A DNA stretch of 58,983 nt from Burkholderiales bacterium UBA4615 (GTDB lineage Bacteria; Pseudomonadota; Gammaproteobacteria; Burkholderiales; Burkholderiaceae_E), in assembly GCA_002386465.1 (NCBI GenBank), contig DGIT01000052.1, forward strand, positions 14,135 through 73,117, in the 5' to 3' direction. This document shows, piece after piece, positions 14,724 to 24,107 of this stretch. The position numbers were made by a program, and so were the translations under genes. The notes below the pieces were generated by a model. The model made no database searches. It worked only from the letters and a program-made list of their open reading frames with translations, and was not told where the DNA came from. How positions within the stretch are numbered: the stretch's first letter is position 1; every line of letters begins with the position of its first letter.

Positions 14724-16172
14724 ATGACCGATCTGCATTTTCGCTCGGCGACATCGCTGATGCGCGGCTTGCGCCAGGGCGAATTCAGCGCGCGCGACCT
14801 GCTTGAGCACTTTCTTGCGCGCATCGACCGGCTCAATCCGTCGATCAACGCGGTCATCCTTCAGGACCGGCCAGGCGCCCGCGCCCGGGCCGATGCGGCT
14901 GATGCAGCCCGTGCCCGCGGCGAATCGCTGGGGGCGCTGCATGGCCTGCCCATGACGGTCAAGGAAAGCTACGACGTCGCCGGCATGCCCACCACCTGGG
15001 GCATCCCCGAGTTGCGCGACAACGTGGTCAGCCAGGACGCCCTGGCGGTGCAGCGGCTCACGGCTGCCGGGGCCAATGTGTTCGGCAAGACCAACGTCCC
15101 GATCCGCCTGGCTGACTTTCAGAGCTATAACGCGATCTATGGCACCACCGGCAACCCCTGGAACCCTGAGCGCACGCCGGGCGGCTCGTCCGGAGGATCG
15201 GCCGCAGCACTGGCTGCCGGCCTTACCGGTCTGGAGATTGGCAGCGACATTGGCGGCTCCATCCGTAATCCTGCGCATTTTTGTGGTGTATTCGGGCACA
15301 AGCCCACCTGGAACCTGTGCCCGATGCGCGGTCATGCGCTGGGCGGCGTGCTGACACCCACCGATATTTCGGTCATCGGCCCGCTGGCACGCTCGGCGTA
15401 CGACCTCGAGATGAGCCTGCGGCTCATGGCCGTGCCCGACGTGATGGAGGCCCCGGGGCTGCAGGTGAACCTGCGCGGGCTGCACGAGCCCACGTCGGCC
15501 TTGCGGGTCGCTGTCTGGGACTCCGACCCGATGTGCCCAAGCTCCGACGCAGTGGTCAAGCGCGTGAGGGCGGTTGCCCAGACCCTGGCCGACCAGGGCG
15601 CAGCCGTGAGTGACACAGCGCGACCCGAGTTCAGCCCGGAACACAGTCACGAGATCTTCAATGCCTTGCTGGCCTCGGCCATGTCCGCGCGCATGCCCGA
15701 TGCCGATTTCGCTGCGATGGTGGCGCGTGCCGAGCGGGCCTCGCCGCAGGACCGCAGCCCGGTGGCCCAGCAGGCGCGCTGGCAGACCCTGCGGGCGCGC
15801 GACTGGGTGCGTTTGAATGAGTCGCGCACCAAGTTGCGCTGGGCCTGGCACCGGTTCTTTGAACGGCATGACGTGCTGATCACGCCGATCATGCCGACGA
15901 GCGCCTTTGCACACGACCACAAGGCTTTCGGCCAGCGCACGATCGACATCGATGGACAGCAGCTGCCGTATTTCAACCAGACGTTCTGGGCGGGTCTGGC
16001 GGGCGTGTCCTACCTGCCCGCCACGGTCATCCCCGGGGGGCAGGGGCCTGATGGTCTGCCCATCGGAGTGCAGCTGATTGGTCCGGCCTACTCGGATATG
16101 CGTCTGATCCAACTCGCGCAGCGGCTGGAAGCGCTGGGCTTCGCGTTTGCTGCTCCTCCTGCCTGCGCCTGA
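14724..16172 (+). CDS. Amidase (amidase-signature family)
   Basis: This 482-residue enzyme hydrolyses a carboxamide to acid and ammonia with the Ser-cisSer-Lys triad. The residues are visible: Lys80 (PMTVKESYDVAG), cis-Ser155 (TPGGSSGGSAAA) and nucleophile Ser179 (GSDIGGSIRNPAHFCGVFGHKP). Length and layout fit free-standing amidases rather than GatA, and no gatB or gatC is near. There is no signal peptide, so it is cytoplasmic. It opens a plus-strand run of catabolic genes (amidase, three dehydrogenases, carboxylase, crotonases) with short gaps, and may release the carboxylate that is then converted to a CoA ester. Confidence 0.9.
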   Translation: MTDLHFRSATSLMRGLRQGEFSARDLLEHFLARIDRLNPSINAVILQDRPGARARADAADAARARGESLGALHGLPMTVKESYDVAGMPTTWGIPELRDNVVSQDALAVQRLTAAGANVFGKTNVPIRLADFQSYNAIYGTTGNPWNPERTPGGSSGGSAAALAAGLTGLEIGSDIGGSIRNPAHFCGVFGHKPTWNLCPMRGHALGGVLTPTDISVIGPLARSAYDLEMSLRLMAVPDVMEAPGLQVNLRGLHEPTSALRVAVWDSDPMCPSSDAVVKRVRAVAQTLADQGAAVSDTARPEFSPEHSHEIFNALLASAMSARMPDADFAAMVARAERASPQDRSPVAQQARWQTLRARDWVRLNESRTKLRWAWHRFFERHDVLITPIMPTSAFAHDHKAFGQRTIDIDGQQLPYFNQTFWAGLAGVSYLPATVIPGGQGPDGLPIGVQLIGPAYSDMRLIQLAQRLEALGFAFAAPPACA

Positions 16173-16199
16173 CGCAGCGCCTCTTACAAGGATCATTGC

Positions 16200-17162
16200 A
16201 TGGATATCAAGGCTCAGCAGATCGCCGTTGTGACGGGTGGCGGCACCGGTATCGGTCGCGCACTCGTACGTCAGCTTGCAGCCAGCGGCGTGCATGTCGC
16301 CATGTGCGACCTCTCGCAGGACGCCATGGACGAAAGCCGCAAGCTGGCGCTGGACGGCGCGCCGGCGGGTACTCGTGTTACCACCTTCAAGGCTGACGTC
16401 AGCCGTGAATACGAGTTGCAGGCCTTTCGTGATGCCGTAATCGCTGAACACAACACGCGCCACATCCATCTCATGTTTAACAACGCGGGCATTGGGGGCG
16501 GCGGTGGTTTTGTGGATGGCAGTCGCGCCGAATGGGAGCGCACCTTTGGCGTGTGCTGGTGGGGCGTCTACTACGGCTGTCGCACCTTCCTGCCGATGCT
16601 CACCGCTGCGTCCGAAGGGCATCTGGTGAATGTCAGCAGCGTGAACGGCTTTTGGGCCACCATCGGCGCCGGCGTGTCCCACACCGCTTATTCGGCTGCG
16701 AAATTTGCAGTCAAGGGATTTACCGAGGCACTGGTCACCGACTTGCGCCTGAACGCACCGCATGTGCGCTGCTCGGTGGTCATGCCCGGTCATATCGGCA
16801 CCTCCATCGCTCTCAATACCGGGCAGGTGCTGGGGCATGGCAGTGCCCTGGAGATGGCGGCCAGCAGCGTCGCAGCGGCTCGCAAGCGCATGGTGCGTGC
16901 AGGCGCTCCGGTGGCCGAGCTGCCCGATGATCAGATCCGCCGGATGCTGCATCAGCGAGCCGTGGATTTTCGCGACAATGCGCCTACCACTGCCGAGCAA
17001 GCCGCCACGATCATTCTGGACGGTGTACGTGCCAACCGCTGGCGCATCCTGGTGGGCGAGGACGCCGAGCGCCTGGACCGCATGGTGCGCAATGACCCCG
17101 AGTCGGCCTATACCCCCGAATTCGCCGAAGCCTGGCGTGATGGCCGCCCGCCGCTCGTTTGA
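16200..17162 (+). CDS. Short-chain dehydrogenase/reductase (SDR) 1
   Basis: The 320-residue classical SDR has the Rossmann motif VVTGGGTGIGRALV at its start, NNAGIGGGGG at about residue 95, the catalytic Ser in VNVSSVNG, and YSAAKFA with Tyr and Lys. It would oxidise or reduce an alcohol/ketone with NAD(P). At 320 residues it is longer than usual because of an extended C-terminal part rich in substrate-loop residues (about 215-300). AAGGA precedes the ATG. It follows the amidase by 27 bases and precedes the next SDR by 30, so the three are probably cotranscribed. Confidence 0.88.
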   Translation: MDIKAQQIAVVTGGGTGIGRALVRQLAASGVHVAMCDLSQDAMDESRKLALDGAPAGTRVTTFKADVSREYELQAFRDAVIAEHNTRHIHLMFNNAGIGGGGGFVDGSRAEWERTFGVCWWGVYYGCRTFLPMLTAASEGHLVNVSSVNGFWATIGAGVSHTAYSAAKFAVKGFTEALVTDLRLNAPHVRCSVVMPGHIGTSIALNTGQVLGHGSALEMAASSVAAARKRMVRAGAPVAELPDDQIRRMLHQRAVDFRDNAPTTAEQAATIILDGVRANRWRILVGEDAERLDRMVRNDPESAYTPEFAEAWRDGRPPLV

Positions 17163-17192
17163 GCTGCGCGCACTGATTGGAGACGGACTGCA

Positions 17193-17945
17193 ATGGACAA
17201 GCTGTTTAATCTGACTGGCAAGGTGGCGCTCGTGACCGGCGGCAGCCGGGGCATGGGTCGCGAGATGGCCCTGGCTTTTGCGGCGCATGGCGCTGATGTG
17301 ATCGTTGCCTCGCGCAAGCTGGATGCGTGCGAGGCAGTCGCCCGCGACATTCGCGCAATGGGCCGTCGTGCCTTGCCCGTGGCGGCGCATGTGGGCCGCT
17401 GGGACGACTGCGATGCGCTGGTGCATCTGGCCTATGCCGAGTTCGGTAAGGTCGATGTGCTGGTCAACAACGCCGGCATGTCCCCGCTTTACGGCAAGTT
17501 GTCTGATGTCACCGAGGCCATGTTCGACAAAGTTGTCGGGGTCAACCTGAAGGGGCCTTATCGCCTGTCGGCACTCATCGGTGAACGCATGGCGGACGGC
17601 GAAGGCGGCAGCATCATCAATATCTCCTCGGTGGCTGCGGCCAATCCCGCACCTCACGCCGAGCCATATGGTGCGGCCAAAGCCGGCCTGAATAACCTGA
17701 CCCGATCCTTCGCGTTCGCTTTTGGCCCCACGGTGCGGGTCAACAGCATCATGGCCGGGCCTTTCCTGACCGATATTGCAAAGGCCTGGGACATGGAGAA
17801 GTTCAAGGAGCGCGCCGCAACAAGCATTGCCTTGCGGCGCGGGGGCGAGGCTCAGGAGATTGTGGGGGCGGCCTTGTATTTTGCAAGCAGCGCTTCGTCG
17901 TTTACAACAGGGTCGGTCTTACGGGTGGATGGCGGGACCCACTGA
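17193..17945 (+). CDS. Short-chain dehydrogenase/reductase (SDR) 2
   Basis: This is a 250-residue classical SDR. VTGGSRGMGREMALAFAAHGADV is the dinucleotide-binding segment (its Gly-rich loop is GGSRGMG). NNAGMSP, the catalytic INISSVAA and PYGAAKAGLN follow. The C-terminal LRVDGGTH is typical of the family. The Ser after the second Gly and the Arg in the loop suggest NADP preference, as inference only. It probably acts on a hydroxy- or oxo-acyl intermediate in the same pathway as its neighbours. GGAGA lies upstream of the start. Confidence 0.88.
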   Translation: MDKLFNLTGKVALVTGGSRGMGREMALAFAAHGADVIVASRKLDACEAVARDIRAMGRRALPVAAHVGRWDDCDALVHLAYAEFGKVDVLVNNAGMSPLYGKLSDVTEAMFDKVVGVNLKGPYRLSALIGERMADGEGGSIINISSVAAANPAPHAEPYGAAKAGLNNLTRSFAFAFGPTVRVNSIMAGPFLTDIAKAWDMEKFKERAATSIALRRGGEAQEIVGAALYFASSASSFTTGSVLRVDGGTH

Positions 17946-18059
17946 CTGGTGTCCTGACGTCATCGAGCCCCGCATCAATGCGCTCAGCCGCAACCCTGGT
18001 CGCGCCATCGCAGTGATATCGGCAGCACATTCATCGTTTGAGTACACGAGGAGACCGAC

Positions 18060-18833
18060 ATGCCCCGCCTGACCACCTTATCCCGATCTGTCGCCGGCAA
18101 GGTCGTGATTGTCACGGGGGCGGCCAGTGGCATGGGCCGCGCCACCGCGCATCTGTTTGGCGATGAAGGTGCCCGCGTGGCGGTCACTGATCTGAATCCA
18201 GTGGACGACGTTGTACGCGAGATGCGCGAAGCCGGCCACACCGTGGAAGGCTGGCAACTCGATGTGGGCAGCCGCGAAGACATCGATCGCAAAGTCGCAG
18301 CGATTGCCGCGCATTTCGGTGGCATCGATATCCTGGTCAACAACGCTGGTGTGTCGCTGCGCACGAAGATCGATTCCGAAGAATACGAAAGCAAGTGGGC
18401 GCGCGCCCTGGATGTCATGCTCACCGGCCAGGTGCGCATGGTGCGCGCCACACTGCCCTGGCTGCGCCGTGCCGAGCATCCGCGCATCGTCAACATCGCG
18501 TCCACCGAAGGACTGGGTGCGACACCGGAAAACAGTCCCTATGCAGCTGCCAAGACTGGTGTCATCGGTCTGACCCGCGCACTGGCCGTCGAGTTGGGCA
18601 AGGAGGGCATCACGGTCAATTGCATCTGCCCCGGCCCAATTCGCACCGGCATCACCGAACGTATCCCCGAAGAGCACAAGCAAAAGTTTGCGCGTCGCCG
18701 CACCGCACTGCTGCGCTATGGCGAGCCCGAGGAAGTTGCGCAGCTGACCTTCTCGTTCTGTCTGCCTGCTGCCAGTTATCTGACTGGACAGGCGCTCGCG
18801 GTCGACGGTGGCCTGATGGCTCGAAACGCCTGA
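18060..18833 (+). CDS. Short-chain dehydrogenase/reductase (SDR) 3
   Basis: The 257-residue product has the SDR motifs VTGAASGMGRATA, VTDLNPVDD at the second strand (the acidic residue there favours NAD), NNAGVSLRT, IVNIASTEG and YAAAKTGVIGLTRALAVELG, and it ends ALAVDGGLMARNA. It resembles FabG- or 3-hydroxyacyl-CoA dehydrogenase-like enzymes. A strong GAGGAG precedes the ATG. A 114-base gap separates it from SDR 2, wider than elsewhere in this run, but no terminator-like hairpin stood out there. Confidence 0.88.
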   Translation: MPRLTTLSRSVAGKVVIVTGAASGMGRATAHLFGDEGARVAVTDLNPVDDVVREMREAGHTVEGWQLDVGSREDIDRKVAAIAAHFGGIDILVNNAGVSLRTKIDSEEYESKWARALDVMLTGQVRMVRATLPWLRRAEHPRIVNIASTEGLGATPENSPYAAAKTGVIGLTRALAVELGKEGITVNCICPGPIRTGITERIPEEHKQKFARRRTALLRYGEPEEVAQLTFSFCLPAASYLTGQALAVDGGLMARNA

Positions 18834-18887
18834 GCGTGGCGTGAGGGTATTCACAGCCGCTTTTCGGCCTGACGAGGAGTTCTAACC

Positions 18888-21800
18888 GTGGCTTTGTCCC
18901 GACTGTTCATCGCGAACCGCGGTGAGATCTCGATTCGCATTGCCCGTGCGGCCAGTGACCTGGGGATGAGCAGCGTGGCGGTGTATTCGCAGGACGATGC
19001 TGCCAGTCTGCATGTGCGGGCAGCCGATGAGGCGGTGGCACTGAAGGGCAGCGGTGCGGCGGCCTATCTCGATGCCCCGGGTCTGATTGCTGCAGCGAAG
19101 GCAGCCGCTTGCGATGCCGTGCATCCCGGCTATGGCTTTCTTTCCGAGCGTGCCGACTTCGCGCAGCAGTGCGCGCAGGCAGGGCTGGTGTTCGTGGGGC
19201 CGTCGGTGGCCCATCTCGAACTGTTTGGCGACAAAGCCCGGGCGCGCGCTGCGGCGCTGGCCGCAGATGTGCCGGTTACGCTGGGCCTTGATCATGCGGT
19301 CTCGCTCAAGGAAGCCCAGGACTTCTTTGCCTCGCTCGGCCCCGGCGGCGCAATGATCATCAAGGCCGTGGCTGGCGGAGGCGGGCGTGGCACTCGTGCG
19401 GTGCTCTCGGCTGATGAGATCGCGCCCGCATTCGCGCGTTGTCAGTCCGAAGCGAAGGCCGCTTTCGGTGTGCCGGATGTGTTCGTTGAAGCCTTCATTC
19501 AGCGCGCGCGTCACATCGAAGTGCAGATCGCAGGCGATGGCCAAGGCGGCATCGTGCATCTGGGCGAGCGTGAGTGCAGCGTGCAGCGGCGCTTTCAGAA
19601 AGTGATTGAAGTGTCACCGGCGCCGCATCTCGATCCCGCCTTGCGCGAACGTATTCTGGAGGCGGCGGTGCGCTTTGCACGTAGCGTGAACTACAGCAGC
19701 CTGGGTACCTTTGAATTTCTGGTCGATGTCTCAGGCCGCGCAGGCGCATCGCCCTTCGTCTTTATTGAGGCCAACGCGCGTCTGCAGGTGGAGCACACCG
19801 TCACCGAAGCGGTCACGGGTGTAGACCTGGTGCAAACGCAATTGCGTCTGGCGCGCGGCGAGTCCCTGCAAGCGATGGGTCTGGACGCTGCAGGCATTGC
19901 CACGCCCCGCGGCCACGCCATTCAGTGTCGCGTGAATATGGAAACCCTGAGCGCCGACGGCACCATCAAGCCGGCCTCGGGCATTTTGAGCGCCTATGAG
20001 CCGCCGGCAGGCCCGGGCGTGCGCACCGATGGCTTCGGTTATGCGGGCTATCGAACCAGCACCGCCTTCGATTCACTGCTGGCCAAAGTCATCGTGCACG
20101 CACCGACGCCCAACTATGGTGACGCCATCCGGCGCGCGCTCAGAGCGCTCAGCGAATTTCGCATCGAAGGTGTGGGACACAACATCGGCTTTCTGCATGC
20201 GGTCCTGTCGCACCCCGACTTCGAGTCGGCCCGCGTGCACACGCGTTGGGTTGACGAACAGATCGGTGTCCTCGCAGGCGTTGCGCAACACGCGCCGCGT
20301 CGCTTCGTGCAAGGCGCTCGCGCACCCGCCGTCGCCGCGTCAGACAGTACCGGTGCATCCGGTGGTCATGTAGGTCTGGCAAGCGGACACGCCGGTGCGC
20401 GCGTGAGCAGCCGCGACCCGCTGGCACTCTTCGCCCACGATGCGCAGGTCAAGGCCGAGCAGGCTGCCGAGGCCTCCCCTGAACTCGCCGACGTGGCTCA
20501 CGCCGATGCACCGGACGGCACCACCGCTCTGGTGGCTCCCATTCAGGGCACGATCGTCGCACTGGATGTGAAAGAAGGTGACACGGTGCGGACGGGCCAG
20601 CAGGTGGCCATCGTCGAGGCCATGAAGATGGAGCATGTCATCAGCGCTTCGCAAGGCGGGGTGGTGCGTCGCATCACCATGGCGCAAGGTGATGTGGTGC
20701 GCGAAGGCTACCCGATCGTGTTTATTGAGCCGGTGGACGGCTTGGGTGGCGCCATGCAAGCTGCGGCTGCTATCGACCCTGACCATATTCGTGCGGACTT
20801 GCGCGAGGCCCTGGACCGCCATGCGCTGACCCTCGACGAACACCGCCCGAAAGCTGTGGCCCGTCGCCATGGCCAGGGCTACCGCATGCCGCGCGAGAAC
20901 ATCGCCGAACTCGCCGATGCCGGCAGCTTCAAGGAATACTGGCCGCTGATCGTCGCCATGCAGCACCAGCGCAACGACGCCGAAACGCTGAGGCGCGAAA
21001 CACCGGCCGACGGCGTGGTGGCAGGCACCTGCTCGATCAATGGCGATCTGTTTGACGACACCCGCTCACGCGCCATCATTGTTCATTACGACTACACCGT
21101 GCTGGCTGGCACGCAAGGCCGTCGCAATCACTACAAGCAGGATCGGATGTTCGATCTGGCCCAGCGCTTTCGCATGCCGCTGGTGCTGTTTGGCGAAGGC
21201 GGGGGCGGGCGTCCGGGGGATGACCATGTCGGCCCGCGCGTTGCCTTTGATACGCACACCTTCACTACGTACTCGCGGCTCAGCGGGTTGGTGCCGCTCG
21301 TGGCCATCGTCAATGGCCGCACCTTCGCTGGCAACACGGCCCTGGTGGCCTGCTCGGATGTGATCATCGCCACCGAAGGGGCCACGCTCGCCATGGGCGG
21401 CCCGGCCATGATCGAAGGCGGCGGCCTGGGCATCTATACCCCTGAGGAAGTGGGTCCGATGTCTTTCCAGGTGCCTAATGGCGTAGTCGATCTGCTGGTC
21501 AAGGACGAGCAGGCGGCGGTGCAGGCGGCACGCAAGTACCTGTCCTATTTTCAGGGGCCGATCAAGGCTTGGCAGGCGAATGATCAGCGCAGCCTGCGCC
21601 ATGTCGTGCCCGAAAATCGTCTGCGCCTGTACGACATGCGCGAGGTCATTCGAACCATCGCCGATCGCGACTCAGTGCTCGAGTTGCGTGAAAAGTTCGG
21701 CATCGGCGTGATCACGGCCTTTATTCGCGTCGAGGGCAAACCCATGGGGGTGATCGCCAACAACCCCCATCATCTGGCGGGTGCGATCGATTCCGACGGG

Positions 21801-22343
21801 GCTGATAAAGGCACGCGCTTTTTGCGGTTGTGCGATGCCTTTGACATTCCAGTGCTCAGCCTCATGGATTGCCCCGGCATCATGGTAGGCCCCGAGCATG
21901 AGCGCACCGCCTTGGTTCGTCACAGCGTGCGCATGTTCAATGCGGGCGCGAACATGACCACGCCCTTGTTCGGCGTCATCGTGCGCAAGGCCTACGGGCT
22001 GGGGGTGCAGGCCATGTGCGGCGCCAGCGCGCTGGTAGGTTTTTTCACGGTGGCCTGGCCCACCGCAGAGTTTTCAGGCATGAACATTGAAGGCGCTGTG
22101 AAGCTCGGCTATCGCAAAGAGCTGGCTGCGATGGATGACCCTGAAGCGCGGCGCGCCGAGTTCGACCGTCGCGTGGCGCAGGCCTACGACACTGCCAAGG
22201 CGGTCAATGCCTCACAGGGCGGCGGCCTGGATGACGTGATCGATCCGGCCGACACCCGCGACTGGATTGCGCAGAGTCTGCGACGTCTGCCGCCGGTACC
22301 TGAACGCACCGGCAAGAAGTATCCCTTCATTGATCCGTGGTGA
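18888..22343 (+). CDS. Single-chain biotin-dependent acyl-CoA carboxylase (BC-BCCP-CT)
   Basis: This 1151-residue fusion would carboxylate an acyl-CoA using ATP, bicarbonate and biotin. Residues 1 to about 450 are biotin carboxylase (LFIANRGEISIRIARAA, VHPGYGFLSERADF, AGGGGRGTRAV, EANARLQVEHTVTEAV). A biotinyl domain follows at about 540-620 with EAMKMEHV and biotinyl Lys580. From about 640 comes a two-lobe carboxyltransferase (GGGRPGDD, GVIANNPHHLAGAIDSDGADK, LMDCPGIMVGPEHE, NIEGAVKLGYRKEL). Acetyl-, propionyl- and methylcrotonyl-CoA enzymes usually split these parts over two or more chains. The start is GTG with GAGGAG upstream. The specific acyl-CoA is unknown; the neighbours suggest a branched or cyclic substrate. 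Confidence 0.9.
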   Translation: MALSRLFIANRGEISIRIARAASDLGMSSVAVYSQDDAASLHVRAADEAVALKGSGAAAYLDAPGLIAAAKAAACDAVHPGYGFLSERADFAQQCAQAGLVFVGPSVAHLELFGDKARARAAALAADVPVTLGLDHAVSLKEAQDFFASLGPGGAMIIKAVAGGGGRGTRAVLSADEIAPAFARCQSEAKAAFGVPDVFVEAFIQRARHIEVQIAGDGQGGIVHLGERECSVQRRFQKVIEVSPAPHLDPALRERILEAAVRFARSVNYSSLGTFEFLVDVSGRAGASPFVFIEANARLQVEHTVTEAVTGVDLVQTQLRLARGESLQAMGLDAAGIATPRGHAIQCRVNMETLSADGTIKPASGILSAYEPPAGPGVRTDGFGYAGYRTSTAFDSLLAKVIVHAPTPNYGDAIRRALRALSEFRIEGVGHNIGFLHAVLSHPDFESARVHTRWVDEQIGVLAGVAQHAPRRFVQGARAPAVAASDSTGASGGHVGLASGHAGARVSSRDPLALFAHDAQVKAEQAAEASPELADVAHADAPDGTTALVAPIQGTIVALDVKEGDTVRTGQQVAIVEAMKMEHVISASQGGVVRRITMAQGDVVREGYPIVFIEPVDGLGGAMQAAAAIDPDHIRADLREALDRHALTLDEHRPKAVARRHGQGYRMPRENIAELADAGSFKEYWPLIVAMQHQRNDAETLRRETPADGVVAGTCSINGDLFDDTRSRAIIVHYDYTVLAGTQGRRNHYKQDRMFDLAQRFRMPLVLFGEGGGGRPGDDHVGPRVAFDTHTFTTYSRLSGLVPLVAIVNGRTFAGNTALVACSDVIIATEGATLAMGGPAMIEGGGLGIYTPEEVGPMSFQVPNGVVDLLVKDEQAAVQAARKYLSYFQGPIKAWQANDQRSLRHVVPENRLRLYDMREVIRTIADRDSVLELREKFGIGVITAFIRVEGKPMGVIANNPHHLAGAIDSDGADKGTRFLRLCDAFDIPVLSLMDCPGIMVGPEHERTALVRHSVRMFNAGANMTTPLFGVIVRKAYGLGVQAMCGASALVGFFTVAWPTAEFSGMNIEGAVKLGYRKELAAMDDPEARRAEFDRRVAQAYDTAKAVNASQGGGLDDVIDPADTRDWIAQSLRRLPPVPERTGKKYPFIDPW

Positions 22344-22348
22344 GCCTC

Positions 22349-23176
22349 ATGACCCAAAAGACCCTAGAGACCGGAACCGGCGAATTACTGGCTTGCCTGG
22401 ATGCAGGTGTGCTCACGCTCACCTTGCATCGCCCTGAAGCACTCAACGCCATGTCGCGTGCCATGAACGACGCGCTGGCCGAGCAACTGGCCCGCGCTGA
22501 GCTGGATGCAGAAGTGAAGTGCATCGTCGTCACGGGCGCTGGGCGCGGCTTTTGCGCAGGCGGCAATGTGAAAGGCATGGCGGCCAGTGGCGACGGTACG
22601 GTGGGCAACAACACCATCGATGGCGCCATTCATCGCCAGCGGCTGAACCAGCGCGCCACCTCGGGGCGGCTCTTTCGCATGCCCAAGCCCACGATCGCGG
22701 CCATTCCAGGTCCGGCGGCAGGTGGCGGCATGTCGCTTGCACTGGCCTGCGATATGCGTGTCATGGCGAGCACTGCGTTCATGACCACGGCCTTTGCGCG
22801 CGTGGGCTTTTCGGGTGACTACGGCGGAAGTTACTTTCTGACGCAACTGGTGGGCTCGGCCAAGGCGCGCGAACTGTATTACCTGAGTGATCGCATCCCT
22901 GCTGCCGAGTGCCTGCGCCTGGGTCTGGCCAACTGGGTGGTGGAGCCCGACCAGTTGCAAGCCAAGACACGCGAGATTGCGCTGCGTCTGGCCAATGGCC
23001 CGACCGTGGCCTACCGCTACATGAAAGAGAACCTCAACCGGGCGATGGCCGGTAACGTCGAAGACTGCCTGGACCTGGAGGCCACGCACCATGTGCATTG
23101 TGGTCAGACCGAAGACCATCGCGAAGCGACCAAGGCCTTTGTCGACAAGCGCGAGCCGGTCTTCAAGGGCTGCTGA
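22349..23176 (+). CDS. Crotonase-family enoyl-CoA hydratase/isomerase, PaaG-like (copy 1)
   Basis: This 275-residue crotonase has the oxyanion-hole segment CAGGNVKGMAASGDG and the helix GGGMSLALACDMRV. The two Glu residues of classical hydratases are absent (Ser and Phe at these places), while an Asp in GFSGDYGG matches the catalytic Asp of PaaG-type isomerases. An isomerase or ring-oxepin-type role is thus likelier than simple hydration. I chose ATG 22349 over GTG 22337 because it aligns with the start of the paralogue downstream (MTQKT versus MTAKT). It follows the carboxylase stop by five bases, so it is coupled to it. Confidence 0.88.
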   Translation: MTQKTLETGTGELLACLDAGVLTLTLHRPEALNAMSRAMNDALAEQLARAELDAEVKCIVVTGAGRGFCAGGNVKGMAASGDGTVGNNTIDGAIHRQRLNQRATSGRLFRMPKPTIAAIPGPAAGGGMSLALACDMRVMASTAFMTTAFARVGFSGDYGGSYFLTQLVGSAKARELYYLSDRIPAAECLRLGLANWVVEPDQLQAKTREIALRLANGPTVAYRYMKENLNRAMAGNVEDCLDLEATHHVHCGQTEDHREATKAFVDKREPVFKGC

Positions 23177-23278
23177 GTGCTCACCACCTCAGAGCCTGAG
23201 TACACCAGCTTGCGACCCTGATTCCGACTGATTTGCCCTGCAAACCCTTATCCATTCTCTGCATTCACAGGACCCCTC

Positions 23279-24106
23279 ATGACCGCCAAGACGATTGATA
23301 CCGGCACCAACGACCTGCTGGCCACGCTCGATGAAGGTGTGCTGACCCTGACCCTGAATCGTCCCGAGGCGCGCAATGCGATGTCGGGCGACATGAACGC
23401 TGCACTGCAGGCCCAACTGGCCTGGGCCGAATTGGCAGCCGAGGTGAAGGTCATCGTGCTCACAGGCGCAGGCAAGGGCTTTTGTGCCGGGGGCGACGTC
23501 AAGGGCATGGCGGCTCGTGGCGATGGCACCGTGGGCAACAACACCATCGACGGCAAGATCCATCAGCAGCGGCTCAATCAGCGGGCCACCGCCGGAAAGC
23601 TGTTTCGCATGCCCAAGCCCACCATCGCCGCGTTGCCTGGCGCTGCGGCCGGTGCTGGCTTTTCGCTGGCCCTGGCCTGCGACATGCGTGTGATGGCCAG
23701 CACCGCCATCATGACCACCGCCTTTGCGCGCGTGGGTTTTTCAGGCGACTACGGTGGCACCTATTTCCTCACCCAGCTGGTGGGATCAGCCAAGGCGCGC
23801 GAGCTCTACTTCCTGTCCGATCGTGTCAGTGCCGAAGAGGCGCTGCGCCTGGGGCTGGCCAACTGGGTGGTCGAACCCGATCAGCTGCAGGCCAAGACCA
23901 TGGAGATTGCGCGGCGACTGGCCAACGGCCCGACCGTGGCGTATCGCTACATGAAGGAAAACCTGAATCGGGCCATGGCGGGCGAGGTGGAAGACTGCCT
24001 GGACCTGGAAGCCACGCACCATGTGCATTGCGGCCAGACCGAAGACCATCGCGAGGCCACCAAGGCCTTCGTCGACAAGCGTGAGCCCGTTTTCAAAGGA
24101 CGCTGA
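23279..24106 (+). CDS. Crotonase-family enoyl-CoA hydratase/isomerase, PaaG-like (copy 2)
   Basis: It is a tandem paralogue of the preceding gene: 275 residues, gap-free alignment, about 40 differences counted by eye, and a nearly identical final 50 residues. GAGFSLALACDMRV and GFSGDYGGTYF keep the PaaG-like Asp and again lack both hydratase Glu residues. Differences cluster in the first 60 residues and near the active-site loop, so the copies could differ in substrate. It is separated from copy 1 by 102 bases and followed after one base by the phosphotriesterase-like gene. Confidence 0.88.
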   Translation: MTAKTIDTGTNDLLATLDEGVLTLTLNRPEARNAMSGDMNAALQAQLAWAELAAEVKVIVLTGAGKGFCAGGDVKGMAARGDGTVGNNTIDGKIHQQRLNQRATAGKLFRMPKPTIAALPGAAAGAGFSLALACDMRVMASTAIMTTAFARVGFSGDYGGTYFLTQLVGSAKARELYFLSDRVSAEEALRLGLANWVVEPDQLQAKTMEIARRLANGPTVAYRYMKENLNRAMAGEVEDCLDLEATHHVHCGQTEDHREATKAFVDKREPVFKGR

Positions 24107-24107
24107 A

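Noticed and set aside
14709..17657. An open frame of more than 900 codons on the minus strand
   Set aside because: It lies antisense to the amidase and first two SDR genes, all with clear catalytic motifs. It is His-, Arg- and Gln-rich without any recognisable domain, as expected of a shadow frame in high-GC DNA.
22337..23176. GTG start at 22337 for the first paired crotonase
   Set aside because: It overlaps the carboxylase stop, and the ATG at 22349 aligns with the start of the paralogue.
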